From Planctomycetota bacterium (GTDB taxonomy: Bacteria; Planctomycetota; Phycisphaerae; Phycisphaerales; SM1A02): a stretch of 64,000 nucleotides of DNA. The stretch spans positions 1 to 64,000 of the forward strand of contig JAAERN010000039.1 in assembly GCA_024230295.1 (NCBI GenBank). The letters run 5' to 3'. The notes beneath the pieces were generated by a model that worked only from the letters and a program-made list of their open reading frames with translations, searched no databases and was not told where the DNA came from. Position numbers and translations under genes: made by a program. Below, piece by piece: positions 17,915-26,849 of this stretch. Position 1 is the stretch's first letter. Each line of letters starts with the position of its first letter.

Positions 17915-18526
17915 CTACCTGAAGATCCAATGTTCCTCGCCTGCATAGTCGGGGTGCAAGCGAATGGGCTCATCTCGCAGGGCCGCAGGGTTGCCTGGAA
18001 CCAAATAGTGCAGCAACAGATTCTTGCGAAGCGTCACAGGGGCACCGGTCAGTGGGTGGTCTACGACCGTCGACTCGGAACTGATGCCCTCGACAAAGAT
18101 CCTGAGCTCATTGATATCCAAGTTTGGTGCTGGCCAGATAGCAACGCCGCGACGGGCATTTCCCATGCCCTGCCGGAGCGTTCCAATAACCGCAGCCTTG
18201 GGCTCGAGAAGTGGGTCTCCGACATGATTCATGACGGCCCGTGCCACTGTGCGGGGTACTCCTCGACCGTCAACCAAAACCTCGCCTCGATCGGAATAGA
18301 GCACCATTGATGGGGCCCACGTGAGATCTTGCCCCGTCGTATTCACAACGTCATAGAGCAAGTACCAGTACTCACCTGCGGGGCTCTGGTACATCCTGAG
18401 CGGGCCTGGGTGGAAATCCACCTCTGGGCGGGACGACACTCGAGCCGGCCGAGGATACGCCTCAACCACGCCTACCGTGAGCCCGAGAAGGACGAACAGT
18501 GCCGTCAAGCAGCGAGATGTTCTCAT
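17915..18526 (-). CDS. exported hypothetical protein
   Basis: 203 residues from an ATG at 18526 with two upstream GGAG sequences. A clear signal peptide ([23 protein letters not shown]) precedes a mature domain beginning [16 protein letters not shown]. The mature part is beta-rich: [20 protein letters not shown] and [16 protein letters not shown] look like strands of an immunoglobulin- or DUF-type sandwich. There are no cysteines and no catalytic motif that I recognise. It diverges from the GNAT gene across about 70 bases. Confidence 0.6.
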   Translation of the reverse strand: MRTSRCLTALFVLLGLTVGVVEAYPRPARVSSRPEVDFHPGPLRMYQSPAGEYWYLLYDVVNTTGQDLTWAPSMVLYSDRGEVLVDGRGVPRTVARAVMNHVGDPLLEPKAAVIGTLRQGMGNARRGVAIWPAPNLDINELRIFVEGISSESTVVDHPLTGAPVTLRKNLLLHYLVPGNPAALRDEPIRLHPDYAGEEHWIFR

Positions 18527-18595
18527 GACTCCAAACTCCTGTACCCCAGCGAGCGAGGTAGTGTACCAAGCGGATCGGAGTCCACTGGAGTCCCC

Positions 18596-19516
18596 ATGAA
18601 CGAGGTAATCGCCGTTCCCGAAAATCGCCGAAGGGAGGCTTTGCAGCATCTTTTGGGCGGGAAGCGGCTGTCAGCCATTCAGCGATTGGAATCCTCCGGT
18701 CGCCTTGCCCCAGACAGCCTTTGGGCGGTCGAATCGCCATCCGGAAGTTTGGCGGCAGTCGCACTGTCCATACCAAATGCCGGACGAACTGCCACCGTGC
18801 TGGCAAGTCGCCCCAAAAAGCCCGCCGACATACCGATGGTGACCCGAGTCGTCACTGCTTCCAGAGACGCTGCGAGCGGCGGAGGCATCGATCTACTGCA
18901 ATCCCTTCTGTCGCCCGAAGATGCGCTCTCCCTCGAAGCCTTTCAGCGTGCATCGTTCGAGTTTCTCGCCGATCTGCACACGCTCAAACTGCGCGTTGGC
19001 ACTCCAAAGGAACCGCCGTCACTTCCAAGAGACATCACGCTGGCAGATGTCTCTGATGATGAGCTCACGGCGACCATGGAGGCCACCTACGAGGACACGT
19101 TGGACTGCGCCAACCTCCGCGGGCTTCGAAGTACGCAGGACATCCTCGACGGTCATCGATCCGGCGGGATCGCGTACGAAGAACTCACACAAATAGTGAT
19201 GCGAGGAGACATGCCCATCGGCTGCGCCATCGTGACATGCGGGCCACAATCCATCGCTGATCTGGCTTACATCGGACTGATACCGAGCGTACGAGGCACC
19301 GGGCTTGGCGAAAAAGTACTACAGCACATGGTGTTTCGCGCATCACTGCGGAGGATCAGGTTCGTGCGTCTCGCGGTGGATGATGTCAACACGCCCGCAC
19401 GATTGATGTACCGCCGCGCCGGATTCTCTCGCGAATCAACGCAGCGAGCCGTTATCCACTCCGTCAAGAGATTGCAAGTCGACAGCGATAGACTTGGGAT
19501 GTCCACAACGGATTGA
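18596..19516 (+). CDS. GNAT-family N-acetyltransferase
   Basis: 306 residues. The C-terminal 150 residues carry the GNAT fold: SIADLAYIGLIPSVRGTGLG contains the acetyl-CoA pyrophosphate loop (R-G-T-G-L-G), followed by VRLAVDDVNTPARLMYRRAGF, the classic motif-B ending. The N-terminal half (NRRREALQHLLGGKRLSAIQ and after) may be a degenerate second GNAT domain, since tandem GNAT proteins have this size. The substrate cannot be deduced. The ATG at 18596 has GGAG five bases before. The last codons contain TTATCCACT (19452), a near match to a DnaA box. Confidence 0.75.
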   Translation: MNEVIAVPENRRREALQHLLGGKRLSAIQRLESSGRLAPDSLWAVESPSGSLAAVALSIPNAGRTATVLASRPKKPADIPMVTRVVTASRDAASGGGIDLLQSLLSPEDALSLEAFQRASFEFLADLHTLKLRVGTPKEPPSLPRDITLADVSDDELTATMEATYEDTLDCANLRGLRSTQDILDGHRSGGIAYEELTQIVMRGDMPIGCAIVTCGPQSIADLAYIGLIPSVRGTGLGEKVLQHMVFRASLRRIRFVRLAVDDVNTPARLMYRRAGFSRESTQRAVIHSVKRLQVDSDRLGMSTTD

Positions 19517-19888
19517 CACAGGCACGCATTGAGCGTGGATGAAACTTCTTTTTGCGGCCGGATCGCCTTGTTGACAGACACTTTCGTTCATTGACTGACT
19601 CTGAATCAGAATCACCCTCTTGTAGACGACTGCTGCCGTGTGTAAATTGCCGTTCGTCCAAGGATGGACCGCAGCGGCAGTCTTCAGATCCTCTGGCCGA
19701 GCAAGTCAGAGAGTCAGATCATCCGCTGTGTCCGGGAGCACGGAACGCCGGTGTTCGCATTCTCGCCCTCCTTATCGCTGTACACGCAGCGACTGCGTTT
19801 CGAGGCTCATCGCTACCACGAATCACCCCAGTAGGCATGGTTCTGACCGGCGATCGTTGCGCCCGGCATTCTTGGCTCCGGACCACGG
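19517..19888. other. 372-base gap upstream of dnaA, no gene seen
   Basis: No frame here has convincing coding character. It holds a TCTGA-A-TCAGA palindrome near 19599-19609 and two TTGACA/TTGACT hexamers (19571, 19591) without matching -10 boxes. Upstream, TTATCCACT at 19452 is a one-mismatch DnaA box. This could be the dnaA control region; I do not see the box cluster or AT-rich stretch needed to call an origin. Confidence 0.4.
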
Positions 19889-21346
19889 ATGGATCTCGGC
19901 TTCGTTTGGATCAAGTCAGCCCCCACGCAACAGGACTCACGCGTGCCATCCCCCACCACAACTGACAACTTGGCAGAACATGTCCAGCACCACATTGGTC
20001 CCACGCCGTACCGCATGTGGTTTGAGCAGGCATCACTGACGATGCGAGAGGGTGTTCTCAGCGTGCAAGTGCCTTCACGCTTTGAAGCCGAGTGGATCGA
20101 ACGGCGGTTCCTCGATCAACTTCGCACTGCTGCCAGAAGTGTTGGCGGAGACGGGGCGGCAGTTTCGTTCTGTGCCGAGTCAATCGATCCCGGCACTCCA
20201 ACGCCAAGCCCAGATCATGACCCATCCGCCGAGCGAACCGGCTCGGATCGCGACGAAGCTTCCCCCCCGCGGGCACGTCGCCAACTGCTCGATCTGAACG
20301 ACTTTGTTGTTGGATCTAGCAATCAGCTTGCATGGACAGCCGCCCGGAATCTGATCGACGATCCCAACGGACACCATTTCTCACCGCTGTTCATACATGG
20401 TGATTGTGGTGTCGGCAAGACGCATTTGCTTCAAGGCCTATGCCACCGATTTCAAGTACAGAATCCAGGTTCGGCCATGCGGTACATGACCGGCGAGGCA
20501 TTCACCAATCAGTTCATTCAAGCTGTTCGACACAATCAGCTCGAGCGGTATCGCCGAACGATGCGGCGGCTCGAACTGCTTGCAATCGACGATGTGCACT
20601 TCATTGCAGGAAAGACCAGAACCCAAGAGGAAGTACTCCACACAATCGACGCCATGGCATTGACGGGTGCCAGAATTGTGCTGGCGTCTGATGCGCACCC
20701 TTCGGTGATCCGCCGATTCAACAGCTCGCTTGCAAGCAGGTGTACATGCGGGCTGCTCGTCCAGGTTGACATGCCAGAACAGGCACTCCGCTTGGCGATG
20801 GTTCAGCGTATTTGCGATGATCGACGCGTCACAATCGAGCCTTCTGCTTCCGAGATGATCGCAATTCAATGCCGATCAGGTGCCCGCGAGATTCAAGGCC
20901 TGCTTGCACGCATTGCCGCTGTTCGCACGGTGCGATCGGCATCGGGTCCAATCACGGGGCTTGATGTGCGCGAGGCGGCTGGGCTTGAGCAACCACGGCA
21001 CCACCGCCCCATCACGCCGCAGACTCTCGTGGAGGCCACGTGCTCGATCATGGGCATTTCTACAGAAGAACTGCGGGGAACCGGGCGCCCCAAGCGGGTG
21101 GTCGCAGCGAGAGGGCTGATCGCGGTATTGGCCCGCGATCTCACGTCCGCAAGTTATCCGGAAATCGCCATCGCAATGGGACGAAAGACACACTCCTCGG
21201 TCCATGCCGGGGCACAACGGATGCGGCAGAACCTGGGTGACGACAAAGAGGTGTCGATTGATGGCTCCATGGTGCCACTCTCCCGCCTCCGTACCCAGAT
21301 CCAAGCTGCCGCCACCTCACACCGACCTTCTACACCCAGTCGGTAG
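19889..21346 (+). CDS. dnaA: chromosomal replication initiator DnaA
   Basis: 485 residues from the ATG; a GTG at 19943 (467 residues, AGGAC just upstream) is equally likely. DnaA opens the origin and loads helicase. Domain I is at PYRMWFEQASL...RFEAEWIERRFL, followed by a polar linker. The AAA+ domain has Walker A GDCGVGKTHLL, Walker B LLAIDDVHF and sensor ASDAHPS. Domain IV has RGLIAVLARDLTSASYPEIA, then MGRKTHSSV where most DnaA proteins have GGRDHTTV, so the residue equivalent to E. coli Asp433, which contacts the box, is Thr here. dnaN is not adjacent. Confidence 0.93.
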   Translation: MDLGFVWIKSAPTQQDSRVPSPTTTDNLAEHVQHHIGPTPYRMWFEQASLTMREGVLSVQVPSRFEAEWIERRFLDQLRTAARSVGGDGAAVSFCAESIDPGTPTPSPDHDPSAERTGSDRDEASPPRARRQLLDLNDFVVGSSNQLAWTAARNLIDDPNGHHFSPLFIHGDCGVGKTHLLQGLCHRFQVQNPGSAMRYMTGEAFTNQFIQAVRHNQLERYRRTMRRLELLAIDDVHFIAGKTRTQEEVLHTIDAMALTGARIVLASDAHPSVIRRFNSSLASRCTCGLLVQVDMPEQALRLAMVQRICDDRRVTIEPSASEMIAIQCRSGAREIQGLLARIAAVRTVRSASGPITGLDVREAAGLEQPRHHRPITPQTLVEATCSIMGISTEELRGTGRPKRVVAARGLIAVLARDLTSASYPEIAIAMGRKTHSSVHAGAQRMRQNLGDDKEVSIDGSMVPLSRLRTQIQAAATSHRPSTPSR

Positions 21347-21414
21347 AGATCTTGGAGCGGGACTTTCATTGAACTGTCAGTGAGTTTCTGGCGAGGGGTG
21401 GTAGACTGGCTGCG

Positions 21415-22896
21415 ATGCCTCCAAGGACACTGATTCACTTTGCTACGCCCCTGCTGGTCGCCGCCATGGCGACCGGGGCCGGGTGGGATAATCCCATAGA
21501 GACCGCGGTCCACCGGGAATTGGATCGCGCCGTCACGCCGCAGCCCGGCAATGGGCACCTCCCGCGACTGTCGGCACTACGGGCGCTGCATGACGATCGG
21601 CTCATACCACTTCTGATTTCGCTCATAGATGACGACGACCCAGCCATCCAAGTCCACGCCATGCTGGGGCTGGCTGAGTTACGCGATGATGGTCGACTCG
21701 ATCCAGAGAGAATGCTCACCGCCGACCCGGTAGCATTTGACTCGATCCTGGCAATCGGCCTTGAGGCCGATCGACTCAATGTGGATGACATGCAAACCTT
21801 GCTGTCGCATGCATCCCCATCAGCCCAAGCCAGACTGTGGCTGCTCGGCGCATTGATAGAGTCGGGGGCAATGGTCGAACCAGCCACAGTCGCTGCCATT
21901 CAAACGGAGTCGGATCCTCACGCAGCGGCGCGGCAAGCTGCTCAACTCGCCTATCTAGGCAGTCCCGATTCGCTTCGAACCATGACCGAGTCCTTGGCAC
22001 AAGATCCGGAGCAGATCGATCTCTTGGACGCTGCCATGGAGGCGATGGCTCAAATCCGGAAGCTACCCAGTGACGATGGCATGGATCTGGCCCGAGCATG
22101 TCTGAGAGATTCCAGCCCTGACGGCGTGCGTCGGTATGCGCTCTTGACACTCCTTGAACAGCGAACCTCCGATTCCGAACAACTGTTTTGCAAAGAGCTC
22201 GCATCCACGAGCCGTCGAAGGCATCTGGTGGATCTCTCTTTGCTGCTTCTCATGACGGGAACGCCGACACCAGACGCTTGCCGAGTGCAACTGGAACAGG
22301 ACGCGCTCCTGGCAACGCTATCGCGTGCTGCCATCGCGCTCGCTGACAAGCCTTTGATGGCAGGAACAGCACTTCAGGGGCTGGTCGATAGTGGACATCG
22401 ACGAACGATTGCATGGGTGCTTGAACACAGCCACGAGTGGGAGCAAGACATCGCAGTGCCGCTGCTCGAAGGCATTCTGGATGCCACGGTTGCAACCGGA
22501 TTGAATTCGACTTCAGCCGCCCATGGCGTTGCCAGCGCCGCGCTTCTGCTTGAGCGTGCGCCGAATGTGTTCCGACAACGACTCAACAAGGCCGAAGATG
22601 ATGGGGCCGAGCAGCGTTTGCTGTTGGTGGCCCTGCTTCAACAGCCTGCTCCAGCACTGGCTGATGCCGTAACATCGATTCGCCGTATCGGCATCGGACA
22701 AGCGGATGTACTCGCGCTCCTCGTCCATGCTCGCGACCGAGAGGCCATCGCTCCGGAAGATGTTGCCAGCCTGAAACTCATCGCAGCCAGTAGCAGTTCT
22801 TCGGAAGCCATACGCACACAAGCGGCTTGGCTTGCCGTCCGCCACTCTGGTCTGATCGATGATGTCGTCGCATCTCTTGTCAAACCACCCCGATGA
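21415..22896 (+). CDS. exported HEAT-like repeat protein
   Basis: 493 residues. A short hydrophobic N-terminus (LIHFATPLLVAAMATGAGW) looks like a signal peptide. The rest is almost wholly alpha-helical with repeating units such as LSALRALHDDRLIPLLISLI and DDDPAIQVHAMLGLAELRDD, the spacing and Asp/Pro turns of HEAT or PBS-lyase-type repeats. Such solenoids are protein-binding scaffolds; no enzyme motif is visible. It lies 33 bases upstream of the DegT-like gene, probably in one transcript. Confidence 0.65.
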   Translation: MPPRTLIHFATPLLVAAMATGAGWDNPIETAVHRELDRAVTPQPGNGHLPRLSALRALHDDRLIPLLISLIDDDDPAIQVHAMLGLAELRDDGRLDPERMLTADPVAFDSILAIGLEADRLNVDDMQTLLSHASPSAQARLWLLGALIESGAMVEPATVAAIQTESDPHAAARQAAQLAYLGSPDSLRTMTESLAQDPEQIDLLDAAMEAMAQIRKLPSDDGMDLARACLRDSSPDGVRRYALLTLLEQRTSDSEQLFCKELASTSRRRHLVDLSLLLLMTGTPTPDACRVQLEQDALLATLSRAAIALADKPLMAGTALQGLVDSGHRRTIAWVLEHSHEWEQDIAVPLLEGILDATVATGLNSTSAAHGVASAALLLERAPNVFRQRLNKAEDDGAEQRLLLVALLQQPAPALADAVTSIRRIGIGQADVLALLVHARDREAIAPEDVASLKLIAASSSSSEAIRTQAAWLAVRHSGLIDDVVASLVKPPR

Positions 22897-22929
22897 ACCC
22901 TTCAGTCTCACTCCTATGGAGATCTGGCA

Positions 22930-24030
22930 GTGCCCGCTGAAATTCCGCTGTCAAACCCTCTCACTACACCCGACGATCATCGAGTGATCAATGAACTGCT
23001 CCGGTCGCACGGTCTGAGTGGGTCCACGAATCGTAAGGATTTGGAATTGATCCTGACGCAAACAACTTCGCGTCACCACGCAGCAACGTTTGCCTCGTCC
23101 GAACAAGCCTTGTCTGTTCTGCTCGATGCCGTCGGTGTCAATGGGGAGCGTGAAATTGTTGTCCCGGCCCTGGGCGACACGGCCATCCTCAGGGCGATTC
23201 GAAGAGTTGGTGGTATCCCTCAATTCGCTGACTGCGATCCTGGAACACTTGTCCCAACCGCGGACACGGTAGAACGCTGTATCTCACCAAGTACCGCTGC
23301 CGTCACGGCATCACATGGCGATGGCTGGGGGACTGGCCTTCCTGCCATTGTGGCTACCTGCGCCCGTAATGAGGTCCCGTTCCTCGAACTTGTGGGGACC
23401 AGGCTCGGAAGTAGTTGCGGCGCAGCACCAGCCGGATCGCTTGGCCACGCCGCCTTCATCGACCTCTCGCAGCGAGGCATCGTGTCAACAGGCGAGGGGG
23501 CCGCAATCGTGACCGACAATGAACGCCTCGCCAAAGCATGTCGCCCGGACCACTACAATGAGTCCCTCTGCCCGCACCGGCCAGACGAAATGGCCGAACT
23601 CAATGCTGCTGTTGGACTCTCGCAAATTCGCAGACTTGGCGCCACTGTCGAGGCGTGCACTGATGCGGCCGAGACGTACACAATCTTCCTATCCCGGATG
23701 CCCGAGTTGCTCCTGCCCGCAACCACACCGGAGGCCGTGTCATGCTGGTCCCGATACGTCATCAGACTGGATGAAACATTCAGTCTCGAGGATCGCGATG
23801 AGATCATTCGAGGAATGGAGCGGCACGACATCGCGGCAGCACCGGGATTGACACATCTACCAAGCGCGTGGGATCCAGCGTTGGCTACGACATGCCCCGT
23901 CGCAGCCGCAACTGCGCCACGAACTATTGCGCTCCCGATTCATCCAGCGCTGACACGCCGAGACGTTGAACTCATTTGCCAGACGCTCCAACTCATGGTG
24001 CAGCGAGCCACGTTCCGACGATCAGCCTGA
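22930..24030 (+). CDS. DegT/DnrJ/EryC1-family protein lacking the PLP lysine
   Basis: 366 residues, GTG start with GGAG about 9 bases upstream. The fold is that of sugar aminotransferases (type I PLP fold): HHAATFASSEQALSVLLDAV, EIVVPALGDTAILRAIRRVG, and GSLGHAAFIDLSQRGIVSTG followed by EGAAIVTD. In active family members this last segment reads SF.P.K......G(D/E)GG. An ungapped alignment places Arg182 where the Schiff-base lysine should be. The Asp that holds the PLP ring nitrogen (usually E-D-A) is Leu154 in FLELVGT. A conventional aminotransferase is therefore unlikely. It may be a pseudoenzyme or a ligand sensor. Its 3' end lies 6 bases from the NtrC-like gene. Confidence 0.75.
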   Translation: MPAEIPLSNPLTTPDDHRVINELLRSHGLSGSTNRKDLELILTQTTSRHHAATFASSEQALSVLLDAVGVNGEREIVVPALGDTAILRAIRRVGGIPQFADCDPGTLVPTADTVERCISPSTAAVTASHGDGWGTGLPAIVATCARNEVPFLELVGTRLGSSCGAAPAGSLGHAAFIDLSQRGIVSTGEGAAIVTDNERLAKACRPDHYNESLCPHRPDEMAELNAAVGLSQIRRLGATVEACTDAAETYTIFLSRMPELLLPATTPEAVSCWSRYVIRLDETFSLEDRDEIIRGMERHDIAAAPGLTHLPSAWDPALATTCPVAAATAPRTIALPIHPALTRRDVELICQTLQLMVQRATFRRSA

Positions 24031-24036
24031 CGGAAG

Positions 24037-25362
24037 TCAGATCGTCTCTGGCACAATGGCGGCATCCTTCCACCGTCGCAACTTCAGCCCCAGCGTCCTC
24101 ACACCGATCCCAAGCGCTGCGGCGCTTCGACGACGGTGCCCCTTGTGGTGCCGCAACGTCGCGAGAATAGCCGTCCGCTCCAGATCCTCCAGAGTCCGAC
24201 CGCCATCACACACCAGTCCACGACGAGTCTCACCCCCCGAGGATGTCTCGACCCAACCAGCCAGTGTCGACGGATCCAGTGCCCGTGTCGTCGTGTGCAG
24301 CACCAATCGCTCACAAAGAAGTTCGAGCTCCCGATCGTGCCCCGGCCACCGAGCCGACACCAGAATTGCGATTAGATCTCGCCCCAAACTCGGTCGCGGC
24401 CTACCAAGCCTTGCCGCCGATTGAGTGATGTGATGGTGAATCAGATCGGGGAGGTCCTCGAATCTGTCCTGAAGGGAAGGCATTCGCACGATGTGTCCGG
24501 AGACCCGGTCCATCAGCGTCCTTTGAAGCTTGCCCTCTACAAGTGCCTGAAGCGGCGCCTGCCTGAGTGTGAGAACGATCCTGGTGCGTCCAAGGCACGG
24601 CAGGCCGGTTCCAACGGCGGTCCACTGGCCGTCCCGCAAGAGCTCAACGATTCGAAGCTGCACCTGCTCACTGGCGTTGTCGATGCCATCGAGCAGCAGC
24701 GTTCCGCCAGCGGCCAGCCCAATCGCGGATGGCTGCGATTCCGACGCCCCCGGGAATGCCCCTTTGGCATAACCGAAGATCCTGAGCAGCAATTGTGAGG
24801 CAGTGCCCTCGCGGCAGTCGATCGGCACGAATGGCCCCTCGCGGCGAGTGCTTGAATCGTGCAGCCAGCGGGCAGCCGCGTCGAGCGGCGTTCCACAGGG
24901 ACCGTGAATCAGGGTTGGAACATCGTGCTCGGCAACCTGACGAAGTCTGTTGCGAAATCCAGACATGGCCTCGCCGCCGCCAACGAGTTCATCCTGCGAC
25001 CGACATGCAGCGGCTCCGACCGGAGCACCCCCCAACTGCCGGACCTGCGTGTCGATGCAAGCTCGATAACGCTCATGCCCCCATTTGATCAGTTGGTCCA
25101 ACAACTCCCGTCCTGAGTCGGCAAGCCCCATCTCGTCGAGCGAAAGCACGATCGCTGACGGGCACATGTCGTTGACCCGCTGCTTGATCTCCGCTGAGGA
25201 AGCGCCCAGCGTCGATACGAGCAGCACAACCGCGAATTCGCCAGTCGCGAGTGCTTCCAATGCCGCTGGCATTGTCGTTACAACCCTGACACCATCGGGG
25301 CTTACCACCGCAGGCTCACCGATACACAACACGCCCTGCGGCAGGGTCATTCGTTCCGTCAT
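24037..25362 (-). CDS. NtrC-like transcription regulator with a degenerate AAA+ domain
   Basis: 441 residues. A receiver-like N-terminal domain (about 1-110, no clear phospho-Asp), a sigma-54-activator AAA+ domain (about 125-365) and a Fis-type helix-turn-helix (LEDLERTAILATLRHHKGH, then RRRSAAALGIGVRTLGLKL). In the AAA+ domain the order of NtrC motifs is kept but key residues are changed: Walker A reads GPCGTPLDAAA for GESGTGKELVA (no Lys), the sigma-54 loop is GAFPGA for GAFTGA, and Walker B is TLLLDGID for TLFLDEIG. Sensor II WPGNVREL is WPGHDREL. ATP hydrolysis seems impossible, so it probably regulates by DNA binding alone. The ATG at 25362 has GGAG upstream. Confidence 0.8.
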   Translation of the reverse strand: MTERMTLPQGVLCIGEPAVVSPDGVRVVTTMPAALEALATGEFAVVLLVSTLGASSAEIKQRVNDMCPSAIVLSLDEMGLADSGRELLDQLIKWGHERYRACIDTQVRQLGGAPVGAAACRSQDELVGGGEAMSGFRNRLRQVAEHDVPTLIHGPCGTPLDAAARWLHDSSTRREGPFVPIDCREGTASQLLLRIFGYAKGAFPGASESQPSAIGLAAGGTLLLDGIDNASEQVQLRIVELLRDGQWTAVGTGLPCLGRTRIVLTLRQAPLQALVEGKLQRTLMDRVSGHIVRMPSLQDRFEDLPDLIHHHITQSAARLGRPRPSLGRDLIAILVSARWPGHDRELELLCERLVLHTTTRALDPSTLAGWVETSSGGETRRGLVCDGGRTLEDLERTAILATLRHHKGHRRRSAAALGIGVRTLGLKLRRWKDAAIVPETI

Positions 25363-25430
25363 GGATCACTCCACCGCCGGCGAGTCCTTTCACCAACGTC
25401 TCTTTCATATCGGACGTCGGCAACTGAAGA

Positions 25431-26849
25431 TCAGAGTTTTTTGGCCTCTGTCTTGATCCTCACCACCACTGTCCCCGTAGCGACATCTCCAGGCCCCTGC
25501 CCGAGCGGTCCGAGCACCACGATGATGGCGAGCGGTGGCACCAGAATGGTGACTCCCTTGAGCATGTTTCTCAGGACACTTCGCCACCACCCGACCTCCT
25601 CGCCTGAGATCATGGCCACATGGAATCCCATCAACCGCTTCCCTGGCGTTTGGCCCGTAGGTACTTCCCAGACAATCCCCCACACCACCGTCGTTACAGC
25701 TGCGGTTAGCAGGATTGGCACCGTCGCGGGAATTGGTCCTGTGAGGACTGCGGATCCCAGATCGAGGGGCGAGGCCCCGAGGACCAACGGGATAGCCACA
25801 ATCGCCGGAATAAAATCGAGGAGAAAGGCGATTCCCCGAGCTGTAAGCGGGGCTGGCGCGAGCCCCTCTGGAAGTACGCCGACCATGCTGCTCCTGCCAA
25901 ATACAAGCATGAGTACGACGACTAGGGCAATGCTCATTGACACAACAAGCGACCAGATCCGCCCACCCAGATTCGAACGCAATGTCAACGGTGTCCACGG
26001 CGAGGCCGTCCCTGACACCTGATCAATACGCCGCGATGACGGTGACTCATCCTGTATCCGGAATAGGCATAGCGCCGCTTCCGATTCCAGCAATCGGTCG
26101 CCTGCAGAAACGTCTTCAAGAGACGTCCATGGCGCTATGGATCCATCCTGCACGTAGCCGAGCAGACGACGATCGTCGGAGTCTTGAACGCCGAGCAGAA
26201 GCGAACGGCCGCTTCGGGCCAGATCGTGGGCTACCCCCGAATCGATCGACAGTTCGGTCTCAGCCCATACCTGTGTTGACTCAGTCCATCGCCAAAGAAC
26301 TGCTGTTCCAGCTTTGGCCTGGGTCAACAGCGATATATCCGAACCGTCGGCAATTCCTGCGATCATTGAATATTCAGATTCGAACTCAGGCAGCGCCGCC
26401 CACGAGCCTCGTCTCAGCGTATGGATCGAGACTCGTGTGGCATCCGGCTCGCGGCTGACCAGAACAGGCCCCATGGAACCTCCGATGAGGAGTTCCACAG
26501 CCCCGTTGACATCGCACGGCGGAAGGCGATCAAAGCCAGCCGCTGGTGCGGTCCTCCATGACTCCATTTGGGAATCCCAATCGGCTCGAAGTGCCAGAAG
26601 CGAGACTGTCTCTCCGTCTTTCTGCTGGGGCAATACCCAGACTGAAGATGCATGCGCGGCCAGACCCTGTGGCACGCCACTCAGATCTCGAAGCACCACG
26701 TATTCATTGTTCAAGCTGTCCAGGCCCTGCAAACACAGCTTGGTCACTGCGTCATCTTCTGGCGCCTGCCACGCAAACCACAGCCCGTCCCCCTGCGCCG
26801 CCGGCGTCGCGACACCACCAAGAGCCACGAGTACAAGGGTCGTAATCAC
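25431..26849 (-). CDS. RDD-family membrane protein with a large exported domain
   Basis: 472 residues. The GTG at 26849 overlaps the upstream stop as GTGA and begins a signal peptide (ITTLVLVALGGVATPAAQG). About 270 residues of beta-rich extracytoplasmic domain follow (short WxxL-type repeats that could form a propeller). A transmembrane helix comes next (IWSLVVSMSIALVVVLMLVFG), then a C-terminal RDD domain: ARGIAFLLDFI and GQTPGKRLMGFHV are the Arg/Asp motifs that name the family. RDD proteins include Na+/H+ antiporter-like and uncharacterised permeases. It is coupled to the lipoprotein gene upstream. Confidence 0.7.
   Translation of the reverse strand: MITTLVLVALGGVATPAAQGDGLWFAWQAPEDDAVTKLCLQGLDSLNNEYVVLRDLSGVPQGLAAHASSVWVLPQQKDGETVSLLALRADWDSQMESWRTAPAAGFDRLPPCDVNGAVELLIGGSMGPVLVSREPDATRVSIHTLRRGSWAALPEFESEYSMIAGIADGSDISLLTQAKAGTAVLWRWTESTQVWAETELSIDSGVAHDLARSGRSLLLGVQDSDDRRLLGYVQDGSIAPWTSLEDVSAGDRLLESEAALCLFRIQDESPSSRRIDQVSGTASPWTPLTLRSNLGGRIWSLVVSMSIALVVVLMLVFGRSSMVGVLPEGLAPAPLTARGIAFLLDFIPAIVAIPLVLGASPLDLGSAVLTGPIPATVPILLTAAVTTVVWGIVWEVPTGQTPGKRLMGFHVAMISGEEVGWWRSVLRNMLKGVTILVPPLAIIVVLGPLGQGPGDVATGTVVVRIKTEAKKL

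Noticed and set aside
19517-19888. Chromosomal origin upstream of dnaA
   Set aside because: Only one near-match DnaA box (19452, inside the GNAT gene) and a few weak ones; no box cluster, no AT-rich unwinding stretch. Complete-genome GC skew would decide.
19552-19965. Open frame of 137 codons before dnaA
   Set aside because: Ser/Arg/Pro-rich composition, no motif, and it runs into the start of dnaA; looks like a chance frame in GC-rich DNA.
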